Assembly (NCBI RefSeq): GCF_040500525.1
Contig: NZ_CP159402.1
Location: 1,487,501 to 1,551,500, forward strand
Reading direction: 5' to 3'
DNA from: Azospirillum formosense
Lineage (GTDB): Bacteria; Pseudomonadota; Alphaproteobacteria; Azospirillales; Azospirillaceae
DNA length: 64,000 nucleotides
Position numbers and translations under genes: made by a program. The notes beneath the pieces were generated by a model. The model was not told the origin of the DNA and did not search any database. It was given only the letters and a program-made list of their open reading frames with translations. Shown piece by piece: positions 39,060 to 47,732 of the stretch (position 1 is the first letter of the stretch; the number at the start of each line of letters is the position of its first letter).

Positions 39060-40159
39060 CAGGCCACCCTCTCTTCGTCGGCATCGCCGGCGGGTGCGGC
39101 ACCCACCGCCGCCGGGGCGGACGCCGTCAGTCCCAGCCCGTGGATGTGCCGCAGCAAATCCAACTCGATTTCCGGCAGCATCCGCCCGGTCAGCGCCAGC
39201 TCCAACGATCGCTCCTCCCCCGAGGTGTGGCGGCGCCCCTGGAGGACCGCGATGGCCGCCCAGCGCATGTAGGCGGCGGTTTCCCAATAGGCGACCGCCC
39301 GCGGGTCCACCCGGCGGCCCGACGTCTCCTCATAGCCGGCATAGAAGTCCTCACGACCGGCCAGTCCGCCCGCCTCGCGGTCGTGGCGCCCGAACCGCCA
39401 GGAGCGGGCGCAGAACCAGCCGAGATCCTCCATGGGATCGCTGAACCCCGCGAACTCCCAATCCAGGATGGCGGTCAGGCCGCCGTCCTTCACCAGATAG
39501 TTCCCGGTGCGGTAGTCGCGGTGGCACAGCACCAGTTCGCCCGGCGGCGGCGCGTGGATTTCCAGCCAGCGCAGGCCCCAGGCCAGCACGGCGTCCCGCA
39601 GCGCCAGATCGCCCAGCCAGTCGCGGTAGGCGTGGACGCAGTCGAGCCCAGGCGACGCGGCCGGCACCGGCAGGTCCTCCAGCCCCGGCGTGTCCGGCCC
39701 GGCCTTGTGCAGGCGGCCGAGTTGGCGGCCAAGCTCGCGGGCGAGTCCGCGCTGCGGCTGGTCGGCCTTCACCACCTTGTGCCCGGCGCCGATGCCCTCG
39801 GCGCGGCGCATGATGTAGAAGTCGGCGCCGAGGACCGCCGGGTCGCCGCAGGCGGCGATGGGTTCGGGCGCGGCCACCCCGGCGCCGAAGGCGGCGCGCA
39901 GCACGGCGAACTCCTGCGCCTTGGAGATGCTGGCCTTCATGCCGGACGTGGCGCCGCCGCCCGGCTGGGCGCGCAGCACGCAGGCGTGCCGACCGGCCTG
40001 CGGCCCGCCGTCGATGTCCAGAGTCACCGCGAGGTTGAGCGAGATGGCTCCCCCGCCCAGGGTGCCTTCGTCGGCCACCGACACGCGCGTCGCGCCGGTC
40101 GCCCCGGCCAGCCACGATTCCAGCCGCGGCCGGCTTTCCCCGTCGATCAGTGCGCCCAT
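39059..40159 (-). CDS. Phosphotransferase (APH/ACAD10-like) family protein
   Basis: This is a 366-aa kinase-fold protein. The catalytic loop LVLCHRDYRTGNYLVKDG (HxDxxxxN) and the metal motif AILDWEFAGFSDPMEDLGWF are intact, so it should be an active small-molecule kinase. Relatives are encoded next to or fused with acyl-CoA dehydrogenases (as in ACAD10/ACAD11, which act on 4-hydroxyacyl-CoAs through a phosphorylated intermediate). The dehydrogenase gene lies 4 bp upstream here. The ATG at 40159 was chosen; the frame upstream of it is the shadow of the dehydrogenase. Substrate by analogy would be a hydroxyacyl-CoA (inference). Confidence 0.88.
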   Translation of the reverse strand: MGALIDGESRPRLESWLAGATGATRVSVADEGTLGGGAISLNLAVTLDIDGGPQAGRHACVLRAQPGGGATSGMKASISKAQEFAVLRAAFGAGVAAPEPIAACGDPAVLGADFYIMRRAEGIGAGHKVVKADQPQRGLARELGRQLGRLHKAGPDTPGLEDLPVPAASPGLDCVHAYRDWLGDLALRDAVLAWGLRWLEIHAPPPGELVLCHRDYRTGNYLVKDGGLTAILDWEFAGFSDPMEDLGWFCARSWRFGRHDREAGGLAGREDFYAGYEETSGRRVDPRAVAYWETAAYMRWAAIAVLQGRRHTSGEERSLELALTGRMLPEIELDLLRHIHGLGLTASAPAAVGAAPAGDADEERVA

Positions 40160-40163
40160 CCCG

Positions 40164-41360
40164 TCACCCCCAGGCCCAGAAGCCGTCACCCTCGTCCATG
40201 TAGAATCGCGCCAGGACCATCTTGTGGACCTCCGACGCCCCGTCCACCAGCCGGGCCTGCCGGGCGTAGCGGTACATCCACTCCAGCGCCGTGTCCTTCG
40301 AATAGCCCCTGGCCCCGCAGAGCTGGATGGCCGTGTCCACCGCCTTGTGCAGCGTGTCGGCGACATGGACCTTGGCCATCGACACCTCCTTGCGGGCGAA
40401 GTCGCCGCGGTCGAGCTGCCACGCCGCCTTCATGATCAGCAGGCGCCCGATCTCGATCTGCATGGCGACGTCGCCCATCATCCACTGCACGCCCTCGTGC
40501 CCGGCCAGCGTGGTGCCGAAGCTCTCGCGCTCGCGCACATAGCCGGCGGCGATCTCCATGGCCCGCTTCGACAGGCCGGTCCAGCGCATGCAATGGGTCA
40601 GCCGCGCCGGGCCGAGGCGGATCTGGGTGGCCTTCAGCCCGTCGCCGACGGTCATCAAGACGTTCTCGTCGGAGACTTCCAGCCCGTCGAAGCGCAGCTC
40701 GCAATGGCCGCCATGCTCCTCCGGCCCCATGATCGGGATGCGGCGGACGATCTCCCAGCCCGGCTGGTCCTTGTCGAACAGGAAGGCGGTCAGCCCCTTG
40801 CGCTTGTCGTCGGAGGTGCGGGCGATCAGGATGAAATGCTGCGCCTCGCCCGCGCCGGTGATGAACCATTTGTGGCCGGAGATCACCCAGCGGTCGCCCT
40901 TCCGTTCCGCACGGGTCTTCATCATCGAAGGGTCGGAGCCACCGCCGGGATGCGGCTCGGTCATCGCGAAGGCGGAGCGGACCCTGCCGTCGAGGATGGG
41001 CTGGAGCCAGCGCTCCTTCTGCGCCTCGGTCGCCACCTTGTTGAGAAGCTGCATGTTGCCGTCGTCGGGGGCGGCGCAGTTGAAGCAGACCGGTCCGAAG
41101 ATGGAGCGGTTCATCTCCTCGTAGGCGGCGGCCATGCCGACGATGCCCAGCCCCTGCCCGCCGCGATCCTTCGGCATCTGCGGCGCCCACAGACCGGCGG
41201 CCTTCACCTCCCCACGCAGGCGCTCCAGCAGAGCGGGCGCGATGTTCTCGTGCTCGTCGTAGGAGGCCGGGTCGGCTTCCAGCGGCAGGATGCGCTCCTC
41301 CACGAAGGCGCGCACGCGGCGGCGGAACTCCTCGATCGGCGGCGGCAGGCTGAGATCCAT
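40164..41360 (-). CDS. Acyl-CoA dehydrogenase family protein
   Basis: This is a 398-aa flavoprotein. Signatures are FAMTEPHPGGGSDPSMMKTR (FAD-binding region), WVISGHKWFITGAGEAQHF, GLSKRAMEIAAGYVRERESF and a C-terminal AIQLCGARGYSKDTALEWMYR. DGASEVHKMVLARFYM follows, where the catalytic base or its equivalent is expected. The size and domain order are standard. It is encoded between an SDR gene (33 bp upstream) and the APH-like kinase gene, all on the minus strand. It probably oxidises a branched or hydroxylated acyl-CoA; exact chain length cannot be read from sequence. Confidence 0.93.
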   Translation of the reverse strand: MDLSLPPPIEEFRRRVRAFVEERILPLEADPASYDEHENIAPALLERLRGEVKAAGLWAPQMPKDRGGQGLGIVGMAAAYEEMNRSIFGPVCFNCAAPDDGNMQLLNKVATEAQKERWLQPILDGRVRSAFAMTEPHPGGGSDPSMMKTRAERKGDRWVISGHKWFITGAGEAQHFILIARTSDDKRKGLTAFLFDKDQPGWEIVRRIPIMGPEEHGGHCELRFDGLEVSDENVLMTVGDGLKATQIRLGPARLTHCMRWTGLSKRAMEIAAGYVRERESFGTTLAGHEGVQWMMGDVAMQIEIGRLLIMKAAWQLDRGDFARKEVSMAKVHVADTLHKAVDTAIQLCGARGYSKDTALEWMYRYARQARLVDGASEVHKMVLARFYMDEGDGFWAWG

Positions 41361-41393
41361 CGGTTCGGGTCCTCTCCGTCGTTTTCTTTTTGA

Positions 41394-42155
41394 TTACAAG
41401 GTGCTGACCAGATGCCCGCCGTCCACCGGCACGACCGCCCCGGTCATGTAGGCCGAGGCGTCGGAGCAGAGCAGCAGCAGCGGCCCGTCGAGGTCCGTCA
41501 GCCGCCCCAGCCGCCGCTGCGGCACCCGCCGGATCAGGGACTGCCCGGCGTCGGTCGCCAGGAAGTCGCGGTTCAGGTCGGTCTCCATGTAGCCGGGGGC
41601 CAGCGCGTTGACGCGGATGCCGTGGCGTGCCCATTCCAGGGCCAGCGCCTGGGTGAGCTGCGCCAGGGCGGCCTTCGACGCGGCGTAGGCCGCGACATGG
41701 CCGGCCACCCGCAGCCCGAGGATGGAGGCGATGTTGACGATCGAACCGCCCCGTCCCTGCTCCCTCATCACGCGCGCCGCCGCCTGCGCGGTGAGGAAGG
41801 CGCCCTTCAGGTTGGTGTCGATCACCCGGTCCCACTCCTCTTCGGTGTGGTCGAGCGCCGCCTTGGAGACCGTGGTGCCGGCGTTGTTGACGAGGATGTC
41901 GAGTCCGCCGAGCGCGCTCGCGGCCATCTGGACGCCATCGCGGACGGAGGCGGCGTCGGTGACGTCCAGCGGCACGGCGATGGCCTGCCCGCCCGCCGCC
42001 CCGATCTCCGCGACGGCGGCGTCCAGGCTCTCGCGCCGCCGCGCCGCCAGCGCGACGCGCGCGCCCGCCGCCGCGAGCACGCCCGCGAAGTGGCGGCCCA
42101 GCCCGGAGGAGGCCCCGGTGACCAGGGCGGTGCGGTTGGTGAGGGTGAGGATCAT
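41394..42155 (-). CDS. Short-chain dehydrogenase/reductase (FabG-like)
   Basis: This is a 253-aa classical SDR. The cofactor-binding TGASSGLGRHFAG, the NNAG motif (LVNNAGTTVSKAALDH), the catalytic Ser (GGSIVNIASIL) and YxxxK (VAAYAASKAALAQLT) are all present, so it should be an active NAD(P)-dependent oxidoreductase. The ending SDASAYMTGAVVPVDGGHLV is typical. It lies in the acyl-CoA cluster, upstream of the dehydrogenase, and could act as a 3-hydroxyacyl-CoA dehydrogenase in the same pathway (inference). A large inverted repeat separates it from the AMP-ligase gene. Confidence 0.92.
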   Translation of the reverse strand: MILTLTNRTALVTGASSGLGRHFAGVLAAAGARVALAARRRESLDAAVAEIGAAGGQAIAVPLDVTDAASVRDGVQMAASALGGLDILVNNAGTTVSKAALDHTEEEWDRVIDTNLKGAFLTAQAAARVMREQGRGGSIVNIASILGLRVAGHVAAYAASKAALAQLTQALALEWARHGIRVNALAPGYMETDLNRDFLATDAGQSLIRRVPQRRLGRLTDLDGPLLLLCSDASAYMTGAVVPVDGGHLVSTL

Positions 42156-42190
42156 GGGGGTCCTGGGTTTGTGACGGTGGGGTTCATGCG

Positions 42191-42278
42191 TCGGGCCCCC
42201 TCCCTAGCCCTCCCCCGCTGCCCAGGGGAGGGAACGTCTCCTCCCCCTGCGAAAGCGGGGGGAGGTCGGGAGGGGCGC
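42191..42278. repeat. GC-rich inverted repeat, copy A
   Basis: The left arm contains GCCCTCCCCCGCTGCCCAGG and the right arm CCTGCGAAAGCGGGGGGAGG, a roughly 35-bp imperfect inverted repeat lying between two same-strand genes (AMP-ligase and SDR). It belongs to the same family as the copies at 44.9, 51.4 and 62.1 kb. Confidence 0.75.
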
Positions 42279-42289
42279 AAATGCCCCTC

Positions 42290-43924
42290 TCACAACCCCC
42301 TCGCCTGCTCGCGCAGCACGAACTTCTGGATCTTCCCGGTCGAGGTCTTCGGCAGGGCCCCGAACACCACCGTGCGGGGCGCCTTGAAATGGGCAAGATG
42401 GTCGCGGCACCAGCCGATCACCTCGGCCTCCGTCACCCGCCCTTCCGATCCCGGCTTCAGCGTGACGAAGGCGCAGGGAGTCTCGCCCCATGTCGGGTCG
42501 GGACGGGCGACGACGGCGGCCTCCATGACGTGGGGGTGCTTGTAGAGAACCTCCTCGACCTCCAGCGAGGCAATGTTCTCGCCGCCGGAGATGATGATGT
42601 CCTTGGCGCGGTCCTTGATCTCGACGTAGCGATCGGGGTGCAGCACGGCGAGATCGCCGGTGTGCAGCCAGCCGTCGCGCAGCGCCTCGTCGGTCGCCGC
42701 CGGGTTCTTCAGATAGCCCTTCATCACCGTGTTGCCGCGCAGCGCCAGCTCGCCCAGCGTCTCGCCGTCGGCGGGCACGGCGCGGCCGGTGTCGGGGTCG
42801 AGCACGGTCTGCTCGGACATGGTGACGTTCGGCACGCCCTGGCGCGCCATCTTCACCGCCCGTTCCTCAAGCGGCAGATCCGCCCAGCTGTCCTGCCACG
42901 CGCAGCCGGTGGAGGGGCCGTAGCATTCCGTCATGCCGTAGAGGTGGGTCAGGCGGAAGCCCATCCGTTCCATTCCCGCGATCACCGCGCTGGGCGGCGC
43001 CGCGCCGCCGGTCGCCACCTGCACCGGGCCGTGGTCGAAGCCGCGCTTCACCGCGTCCGGCGCGTGGATCAGCATGGTCAGCACGACCGGCGCGCCGCAG
43101 AGATGGGTGACCTTCTCCTCGGCGCTCAGCCGGAAGATCGCCGCCGGGTCGACGGCGCGCAGGCAGACATGGGTCGCCCCCACCGCCGTCACCGCCCAGG
43201 GATAGGTCCAGCCGTTGCAGTGGAACATGGGCAGCGTCCACAGATAGACGCTGTCGGGCCGCAGCCCGAAGGTGATGACGTTGCCGAGCGCGTTCAGATG
43301 GGCGCCGCGGTGATGGTAGAGAACGCCCTTGGGGTTGCCGGTGGTGCCGGAGGTGTAGTTGAGCGCGATGGACTCCCACTCATCCTCCGGCGTGCGCCAG
43401 GGCGCCTCGGGATCGCCGGTCTTGAGGAAATCCTCATACTCCAGATCGCCCAAGGGGTCGGCGTCCTGCGCCGCCGGGTCGTCGATCCACACCACCCGTG
43501 GCGGCGCCGCCATGCGCTCCAGCGCGGCGCGGGCCACCGTGGACAGGCCGCGGTCCACCAGGAACAGGCGGCTTTCGGCGTGCTCCAGGATGAAGGCGAC
43601 GGCGGGCGGGTCGAGCCGCGTGTTGATGGCGTTCAGCACCGCCCCGGCGCCGGGGATGCCGAAATGCGCCTCCAGCATCGCCGGGGTGTTGAAGGCCAGG
43701 ACGGACACCACCTCGCCCGGCCGGACGCCGGCCCCGGTCACCGCGGAAGCCAGCGCGCGGGCGCGGCGCTCGACCTCCGCCCAGCTCCGCCGCAGGGGGC
43801 CGTAGACCACGGCGGTCTTGTCCGGATAGACCATCGCGGAGCGGCGCAGGAAGTCCAGCGGCGTCAGCGGCACATGGTTGGCCGTGCGCCTGGATAGGTC
43901 TGCGGACGGAGTGGTGGCGTCCAC
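42290..43924 (-). CDS. Acyl-CoA synthetase (AMP-dependent ligase family)
   Basis: This 544-aa ANL-superfamily enzyme activates a carboxylic acid with ATP and CoA. It has the P-loop YTSGTTGNPKGVLYHHRG, the motif THLYGMTECYGPSTG, LALRGNTVMKGYLKNP, DGWLHTGDLAVLHPDRYVEI and the C-terminal hinge and lysine motif LPKTSTGKIQKFVLRE. The GTG at 43924 has AGGAGA nearby upstream and gives the normal length; an ATG at 44005 lacks such a site. It is the first gene of the leftward acyl-CoA cluster and is divergent from the Crp/Fnr gene. It resembles medium-chain and fatty-acid ligases; the true substrate is unknown. Confidence 0.93.
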   Translation of the reverse strand: MDATTPSADLSRRTANHVPLTPLDFLRRSAMVYPDKTAVVYGPLRRSWAEVERRARALASAVTGAGVRPGEVVSVLAFNTPAMLEAHFGIPGAGAVLNAINTRLDPPAVAFILEHAESRLFLVDRGLSTVARAALERMAAPPRVVWIDDPAAQDADPLGDLEYEDFLKTGDPEAPWRTPEDEWESIALNYTSGTTGNPKGVLYHHRGAHLNALGNVITFGLRPDSVYLWTLPMFHCNGWTYPWAVTAVGATHVCLRAVDPAAIFRLSAEEKVTHLCGAPVVLTMLIHAPDAVKRGFDHGPVQVATGGAAPPSAVIAGMERMGFRLTHLYGMTECYGPSTGCAWQDSWADLPLEERAVKMARQGVPNVTMSEQTVLDPDTGRAVPADGETLGELALRGNTVMKGYLKNPAATDEALRDGWLHTGDLAVLHPDRYVEIKDRAKDIIISGGENIASLEVEEVLYKHPHVMEAAVVARPDPTWGETPCAFVTLKPGSEGRVTEAEVIGWCRDHLAHFKAPRTVVFGALPKTSTGKIQKFVLREQARGL

Positions 43925-44163
43925 GCTCGTCTCCTTCCCTGTTCTGCGGTCCCCGCTCTCGGGCCGGCGCCTCATACCGGACGCCTTGCTGATGATGGTA
44001 GTCACGAACCATTGGGCAGGACAAGATTCACCTTCGGTCGGTCCCTTTCCCTATGCCCGCAAGAACGTGGCAGGGCCGGGCGTGCGCGTTACCGCCTCTG
44101 GCGCCGCGGTCGCGGGCCGTCCGCCCGCTACACTGTCCGGCATCGAGCCGTATGGGGGCGACC

Positions 44164-44874
44164 ATGACGACGGTGCGGATCGCGTTCGACAAGGAACTGG
44201 TGCTGTCCGGGCATTTCCTGCTGAAGCATCTGGATAAGCCGGAGTTGCAACGCCTCGCCGCCAGCGCCCGGCTGGCCTATTTCCGGCCCGGCGCGGTCAT
44301 CTTCCAGAAGGGCGACCCCGGCGACAGCATGATGGCGGTCATCCGCGGGCGGGTGAAGATCTGCTCCCACTCCACCGACGGCAAGGAGCTGGTGCTGAAC
44401 ATCATCAACAAGGGCGGCCTGTTCGGAGAGATCGCCCTGCTCGACGGGGAGCCGCGGACCGCCGACGCCGTGGCGCTGGAGGAGACCGACCTTCTGGTGC
44501 TCGACCGCTCGAAGTTCGTGCCGCTGCTCAACGAGCGTCCGGCGGTGGCGCTCCAGCTCATCACGGTGCTGTGCAAGCGCCTGCGCCAGACCAGCGAGCA
44601 TCTGGAGGACACGCTGTTCCTGGAGGCGTCGTCGCGCTTCGCCCGCGCGCTGATGCGGCTGGCCGACGTGTTCGGCAAGCCGGTGCCGGGCGGGCTGAAG
44701 CTGGACATCAAGCTGTCGCAGCAACAGCTGGGCTGTCTGGTCGGTGTGTCACGGGAGAGCATCAACAAGCTGCTGGGCGAATGGCAGCGCAACGGCGTGA
44801 TCGCCGTGGAGTCCGGGCGGATCACCCTGCTCGACCGCGACGCGCTGGAGGAGATCGCCGAGGCGAATGGGTGA
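44164..44874 (+). CDS. Crp/Fnr-family transcriptional regulator
   Basis: This 236-aa protein has an N-terminal cyclic-nucleotide-binding domain and a C-terminal Crp-type winged helix. The phosphate-binding cassette reads LFGEIALLDGEPRTADA, with the Glu (89) and Arg (98) that hold cAMP in E. coli CRP, so ligand binding is plausible. There are no FNR-type N-terminal cysteines. The DNA-binding helix is in LSQQQLGCLVGVSRESINKL. The ATG at 44164 follows GGGGGCGACC. It is divergent from the acyl-CoA ligase, so it may regulate that cluster, and it lies 3 kb from an adenylate cyclase gene. Confidence 0.93.
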   Translation: MTTVRIAFDKELVLSGHFLLKHLDKPELQRLAASARLAYFRPGAVIFQKGDPGDSMMAVIRGRVKICSHSTDGKELVLNIINKGGLFGEIALLDGEPRTADAVALEETDLLVLDRSKFVPLLNERPAVALQLITVLCKRLRQTSEHLEDTLFLEASSRFARALMRLADVFGKPVPGGLKLDIKLSQQQLGCLVGVSRESINKLLGEWQRNGVIAVESGRITLLDRDALEEIAEANG

Positions 44875-44880
44875 GGTGTC

Positions 44881-44990
44881 GCGTCGGGCCCCCACCCCGG
44901 CCCTCCCCCGCTGGGCGGGAGAGGGTGCCTTCTGCGAAGCGTCGTCCGTCCCCTCCCCTGCGTCAGCGGGGGAGGGTCAGGGAGGGGGCT
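44881..44990. repeat. GC-rich inverted repeat, copy B
   Basis: The left arm (from 44886, GGCCCCCACCCCGGCCCTCC) and right arm are imperfect inverted repeats. The right arm holds a 24-bp stretch at 44966-44989 that recurs exactly in copy C (51512-51535). It lies between convergent genes. Confidence 0.8.
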
Positions 44991-45008
44991 CGCCTCAACC
45001 ACTCCCCC

Positions 45009-47588
45009 TCAATTTAACTCCCGCAGCACCCTCATCCCGTTGTTCAGGTACCGCACGTCGGGATCGTAGAACAGCCGCGCCGTGTCGGTGATGTCGGTCA
45101 GGCCGCCCCGCCAGGACCCGCCGCGCAGCACGCGCTCCCGGCAGGTGGCCGAGGTCCAGGCGCTGCCGTCCGTGGGCGCGCCCGCATAGTCCGCGTGCCA
45201 GCAGTCGGCGACCCACTCCGCCACGCCGCCGTTCATGTCGTGCAGCCCGAAGGGGTTCGGCTTGTAGCTGCCGACCGAGGCGGGGGTCAGCCGCTCCTGC
45301 GCGCCGCCGCAGTCCTTGCAGTTGGCGAGCGTCCCCGTCTGGCCCTCCCACCAGTAGCGGCCGGTCGTGCCGCCGCGCGCCGCGTATTCCCATTCGGCCT
45401 CGGACGGCAGGCGGTAGCGCTGGCCGGTCTTCTGGCTCAGCCACTTCGCGTAGGCCTGGGCCTCCAGCCAGGAGATGTTGTGGATCGGGGTGCTGTCGGT
45501 GGGTTTGGTCATGCGCGGCATGCCGCCGGCGCAGCCCCCGCCCTCCACGCAGGCGCGCCATTCGGCCACCGTCACCTCGTAGGCGCCGAGCGCGAAGGGC
45601 TTGGCGATGGTCACCTTGTGCACCGGGCGTTCGGAACGGTCGCCCTGGTCGCTGCCCATGGAGAAGCTGCCGGGCGCGATGCGCACCATCACCGGGCAGT
45701 CCGGGCAGTCCTGGAAGCTGGCGGACTTGCTGTGGTTGCGCACCGCGCTGTTCCCGTTGCCGGCCGGGGGTGCCGCCGCGACCTGCTCTGGGGCGGGCGT
45801 CGGCTGGGGCGGTACCGGTGAAGGCGGCGCCGGTGAAGGCGGTTTCGCCGCCTCGACGACCGGGGCGGGGATCGGTGGGGGGGAGGGAGCTTTGGGCGGC
45901 GGTTGCGGCGCCGCCGCGACCTCCGGCGGCTTGGCGGCGGGGGTGAGCGCACCCAGCTTCTCCCGCGCCGGCTTGGCGTAGGTGCCGTTCCCGAACAGCC
46001 GCAGGAAGGCCTCGAAATCGGCGGGCTCGCGGCTGCCCTTGACCATCTGCCACAGCGATTCCTCCAGCGCCGGCGCGGCCGGGGCGGCGCCCGGCAGGGC
46101 GATCTCCAGCGTCACCGTGCCGATGGCCTTGCCGCCCTTGCCGTCCTCCACCTGATAGGTGAAGGCACCGGCGGCACCCGCCCGCTCCTGCTCCGGGTCG
46201 AAGGTCAGCCGGGTCAGAGCCTCGGCCGGCAGCCGGTCGCCGGGGCGGATCAGGGTGGCGCCGTCGCGCACCTTGCCGCGGTCGGGCACGGCGGTGACGG
46301 TGATGGTCAGCGGGTCGCCGTCGGGGTCCACCGGCGCCTCGATGGCCAGGGGATTCGGCAGGGCGCGGACGGTGCGCGCGCCGGCGACGACCGGCGGGCG
46401 GTTGCTCGGCTTGATGGTGATCGCCACGCCGCCCCGCACCACGCCGCCCCGCCCGTCCATAATCGCGAAGTCGAACCGCCCGGCGTCCCCCACGACCGTC
46501 GCGTCCGGCTTGAAGCTGGTGGCGGCAAGCTGCTCCACGGTCAGATAGTCGCCGATCAGCACGATGCGGTCGCCGATGCGCACGCTGCCGCCGCGCGGCA
46601 GGCCGGAGATCTGGGCGAAAAGCTGGTCGTCGTCGGGATCGGTCGGGCGCCCGATGCGCAGCGGCTCGGCATCGGCGCGGTCGGACAGCTCCAGCGGGCG
46701 GATCTCGCCGAGCACCGGCGGCCGGTTGGGCGGGCGCGGGTTGAAGTAGAAGGGCGCCGCCCCCAGCGAGCCGAAGATGTAGGGCTCCTGCCGCCCGTTG
46801 GTCGCCTGCCGCACGGTGTCGCGCACGTTGCGGAAGAACAGGCTTAGCTCCAGCCCCGGCGTCTGGAGGTGCTGGAGCAGCGCGTCGGTGTAGGGGCTGT
46901 GGTCGCCCTGCCCGTCCTCGGCCAGCTGGTCGGCGCGGGTGGCCATGGCGACCAGCGTGTCGCTGGGCGTGTCGTCGACGCGGGCGAAGCCGTAATTGAC
47001 CTGGATGCGGTTCTGCCCGGCCTGCTTCAGCCGATCCACGAAGGGGTTGTTGCGGCAGGAGTCGAGCATCAGGATGCCCAGCTTGCGCGCCTGCGACAGC
47101 TCGCCCAGCATCAGGTTCAGCGGCATCGCCTCGTAGACGAGGTCGCGCTCGCGCTCCAGCTTGGCGTCGGCGGGAACGATGTAGTTGTTGCCGCCCACCT
47201 GGAGGCCGTGCCCGGCGTAGAAGATCACCGCCACGTCGGCCTGCGAGGCGCGAATGCCGAAGTCGCGCAGCGCCCGCTCGAAGCCGCGGTTGTCCATGTC
47301 GAACTTCTCGTCCACGTCGAACTGCAGCTTGCGCAGCGCCTCGGCGATGGCCTTGGCGTCGTTGACCGGGTTCTGGAGTTCGGGGGCGAATTCGTACTTG
47401 CCGATGCCGACGACCAGCGCGATGCGCTTCTCCGGGGACTGGGAGGCCTGGGGCGGCGGAGGCTGGGAGGCCGGGGATTGGGCGGCCGCGCCCGGCGCCC
47501 AGACGAGGAGCCCCACCAACAGCAGGGCAAGGGCGACCGACCAGCGGCCTGCGCCCGAACAACGCTGCGTCAAGGGTCCGTCGAACAT
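45009..47588 (-). CDS. Secreted caspase-like protease fused to a SUMF1 (formylglycine-enzyme-like) domain
   Basis: This is an 859-aa exported protein. The ATG at 47588 (GGAG upstream) gives a signal peptide (WSVALALLLVGLLVWAPGAA). A caspase-fold (C14) domain spans about 55-300 with the catalytic His127 (VIFYAGHGLQ) and Cys178 (LMLDSCRNNPF). Two cadherin/VCBS-like beta-sandwich repeats follow (RPPVLGEIRPLELSDR; RPPVVAGARTVRALPNP), then a Pro/Ala-rich linker (about 575-620). A C-terminal FGE-sulfatase domain spans about 630-855 (VRIAPGSFSMGSDQGDRSER, YEVTVAEWRACV, YRLPSEAEWEYAARGG, RVLRGGSW). The gene follows the cyclase gene on the same strand with a 144-bp gap. Substrates are unknown. Confidence 0.9.
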   Translation of the reverse strand: MFDGPLTQRCSGAGRWSVALALLLVGLLVWAPGAAAQSPASQPPPPQASQSPEKRIALVVGIGKYEFAPELQNPVNDAKAIAEALRKLQFDVDEKFDMDNRGFERALRDFGIRASQADVAVIFYAGHGLQVGGNNYIVPADAKLERERDLVYEAMPLNLMLGELSQARKLGILMLDSCRNNPFVDRLKQAGQNRIQVNYGFARVDDTPSDTLVAMATRADQLAEDGQGDHSPYTDALLQHLQTPGLELSLFFRNVRDTVRQATNGRQEPYIFGSLGAAPFYFNPRPPNRPPVLGEIRPLELSDRADAEPLRIGRPTDPDDDQLFAQISGLPRGGSVRIGDRIVLIGDYLTVEQLAATSFKPDATVVGDAGRFDFAIMDGRGGVVRGGVAITIKPSNRPPVVAGARTVRALPNPLAIEAPVDPDGDPLTITVTAVPDRGKVRDGATLIRPGDRLPAEALTRLTFDPEQERAGAAGAFTYQVEDGKGGKAIGTVTLEIALPGAAPAAPALEESLWQMVKGSREPADFEAFLRLFGNGTYAKPAREKLGALTPAAKPPEVAAAPQPPPKAPSPPPIPAPVVEAAKPPSPAPPSPVPPQPTPAPEQVAAAPPAGNGNSAVRNHSKSASFQDCPDCPVMVRIAPGSFSMGSDQGDRSERPVHKVTIAKPFALGAYEVTVAEWRACVEGGGCAGGMPRMTKPTDSTPIHNISWLEAQAYAKWLSQKTGQRYRLPSEAEWEYAARGGTTGRYWWEGQTGTLANCKDCGGAQERLTPASVGSYKPNPFGLHDMNGGVAEWVADCWHADYAGAPTDGSAWTSATCRERVLRGGSWRGGLTDITDTARLFYDPDVRYLNNGMRVLRELN

Positions 47589-47732
47589 CGGCCGGCTCCA
47601 TGGTGGGAAGGCGGTTGCGCACCCCATACCCGGCACCTGTCGGCATAAAATTGCCAATTAGCCGATCTTAATATTTCGATTCCTGCGCACCAAGCGTTCA
47701 TTCAGCCTAATCCCGAATACGGAGAAGGGCGG

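Noticed and set aside
45009..47588. Diversity-generating retroelement target (C-type-lectin-like SUMF1 C-terminus)
   Set aside because: No reverse transcriptase gene, template repeat or accessory gene is visible in the window. A template repeat search of the whole genome would be needed to revisit this.
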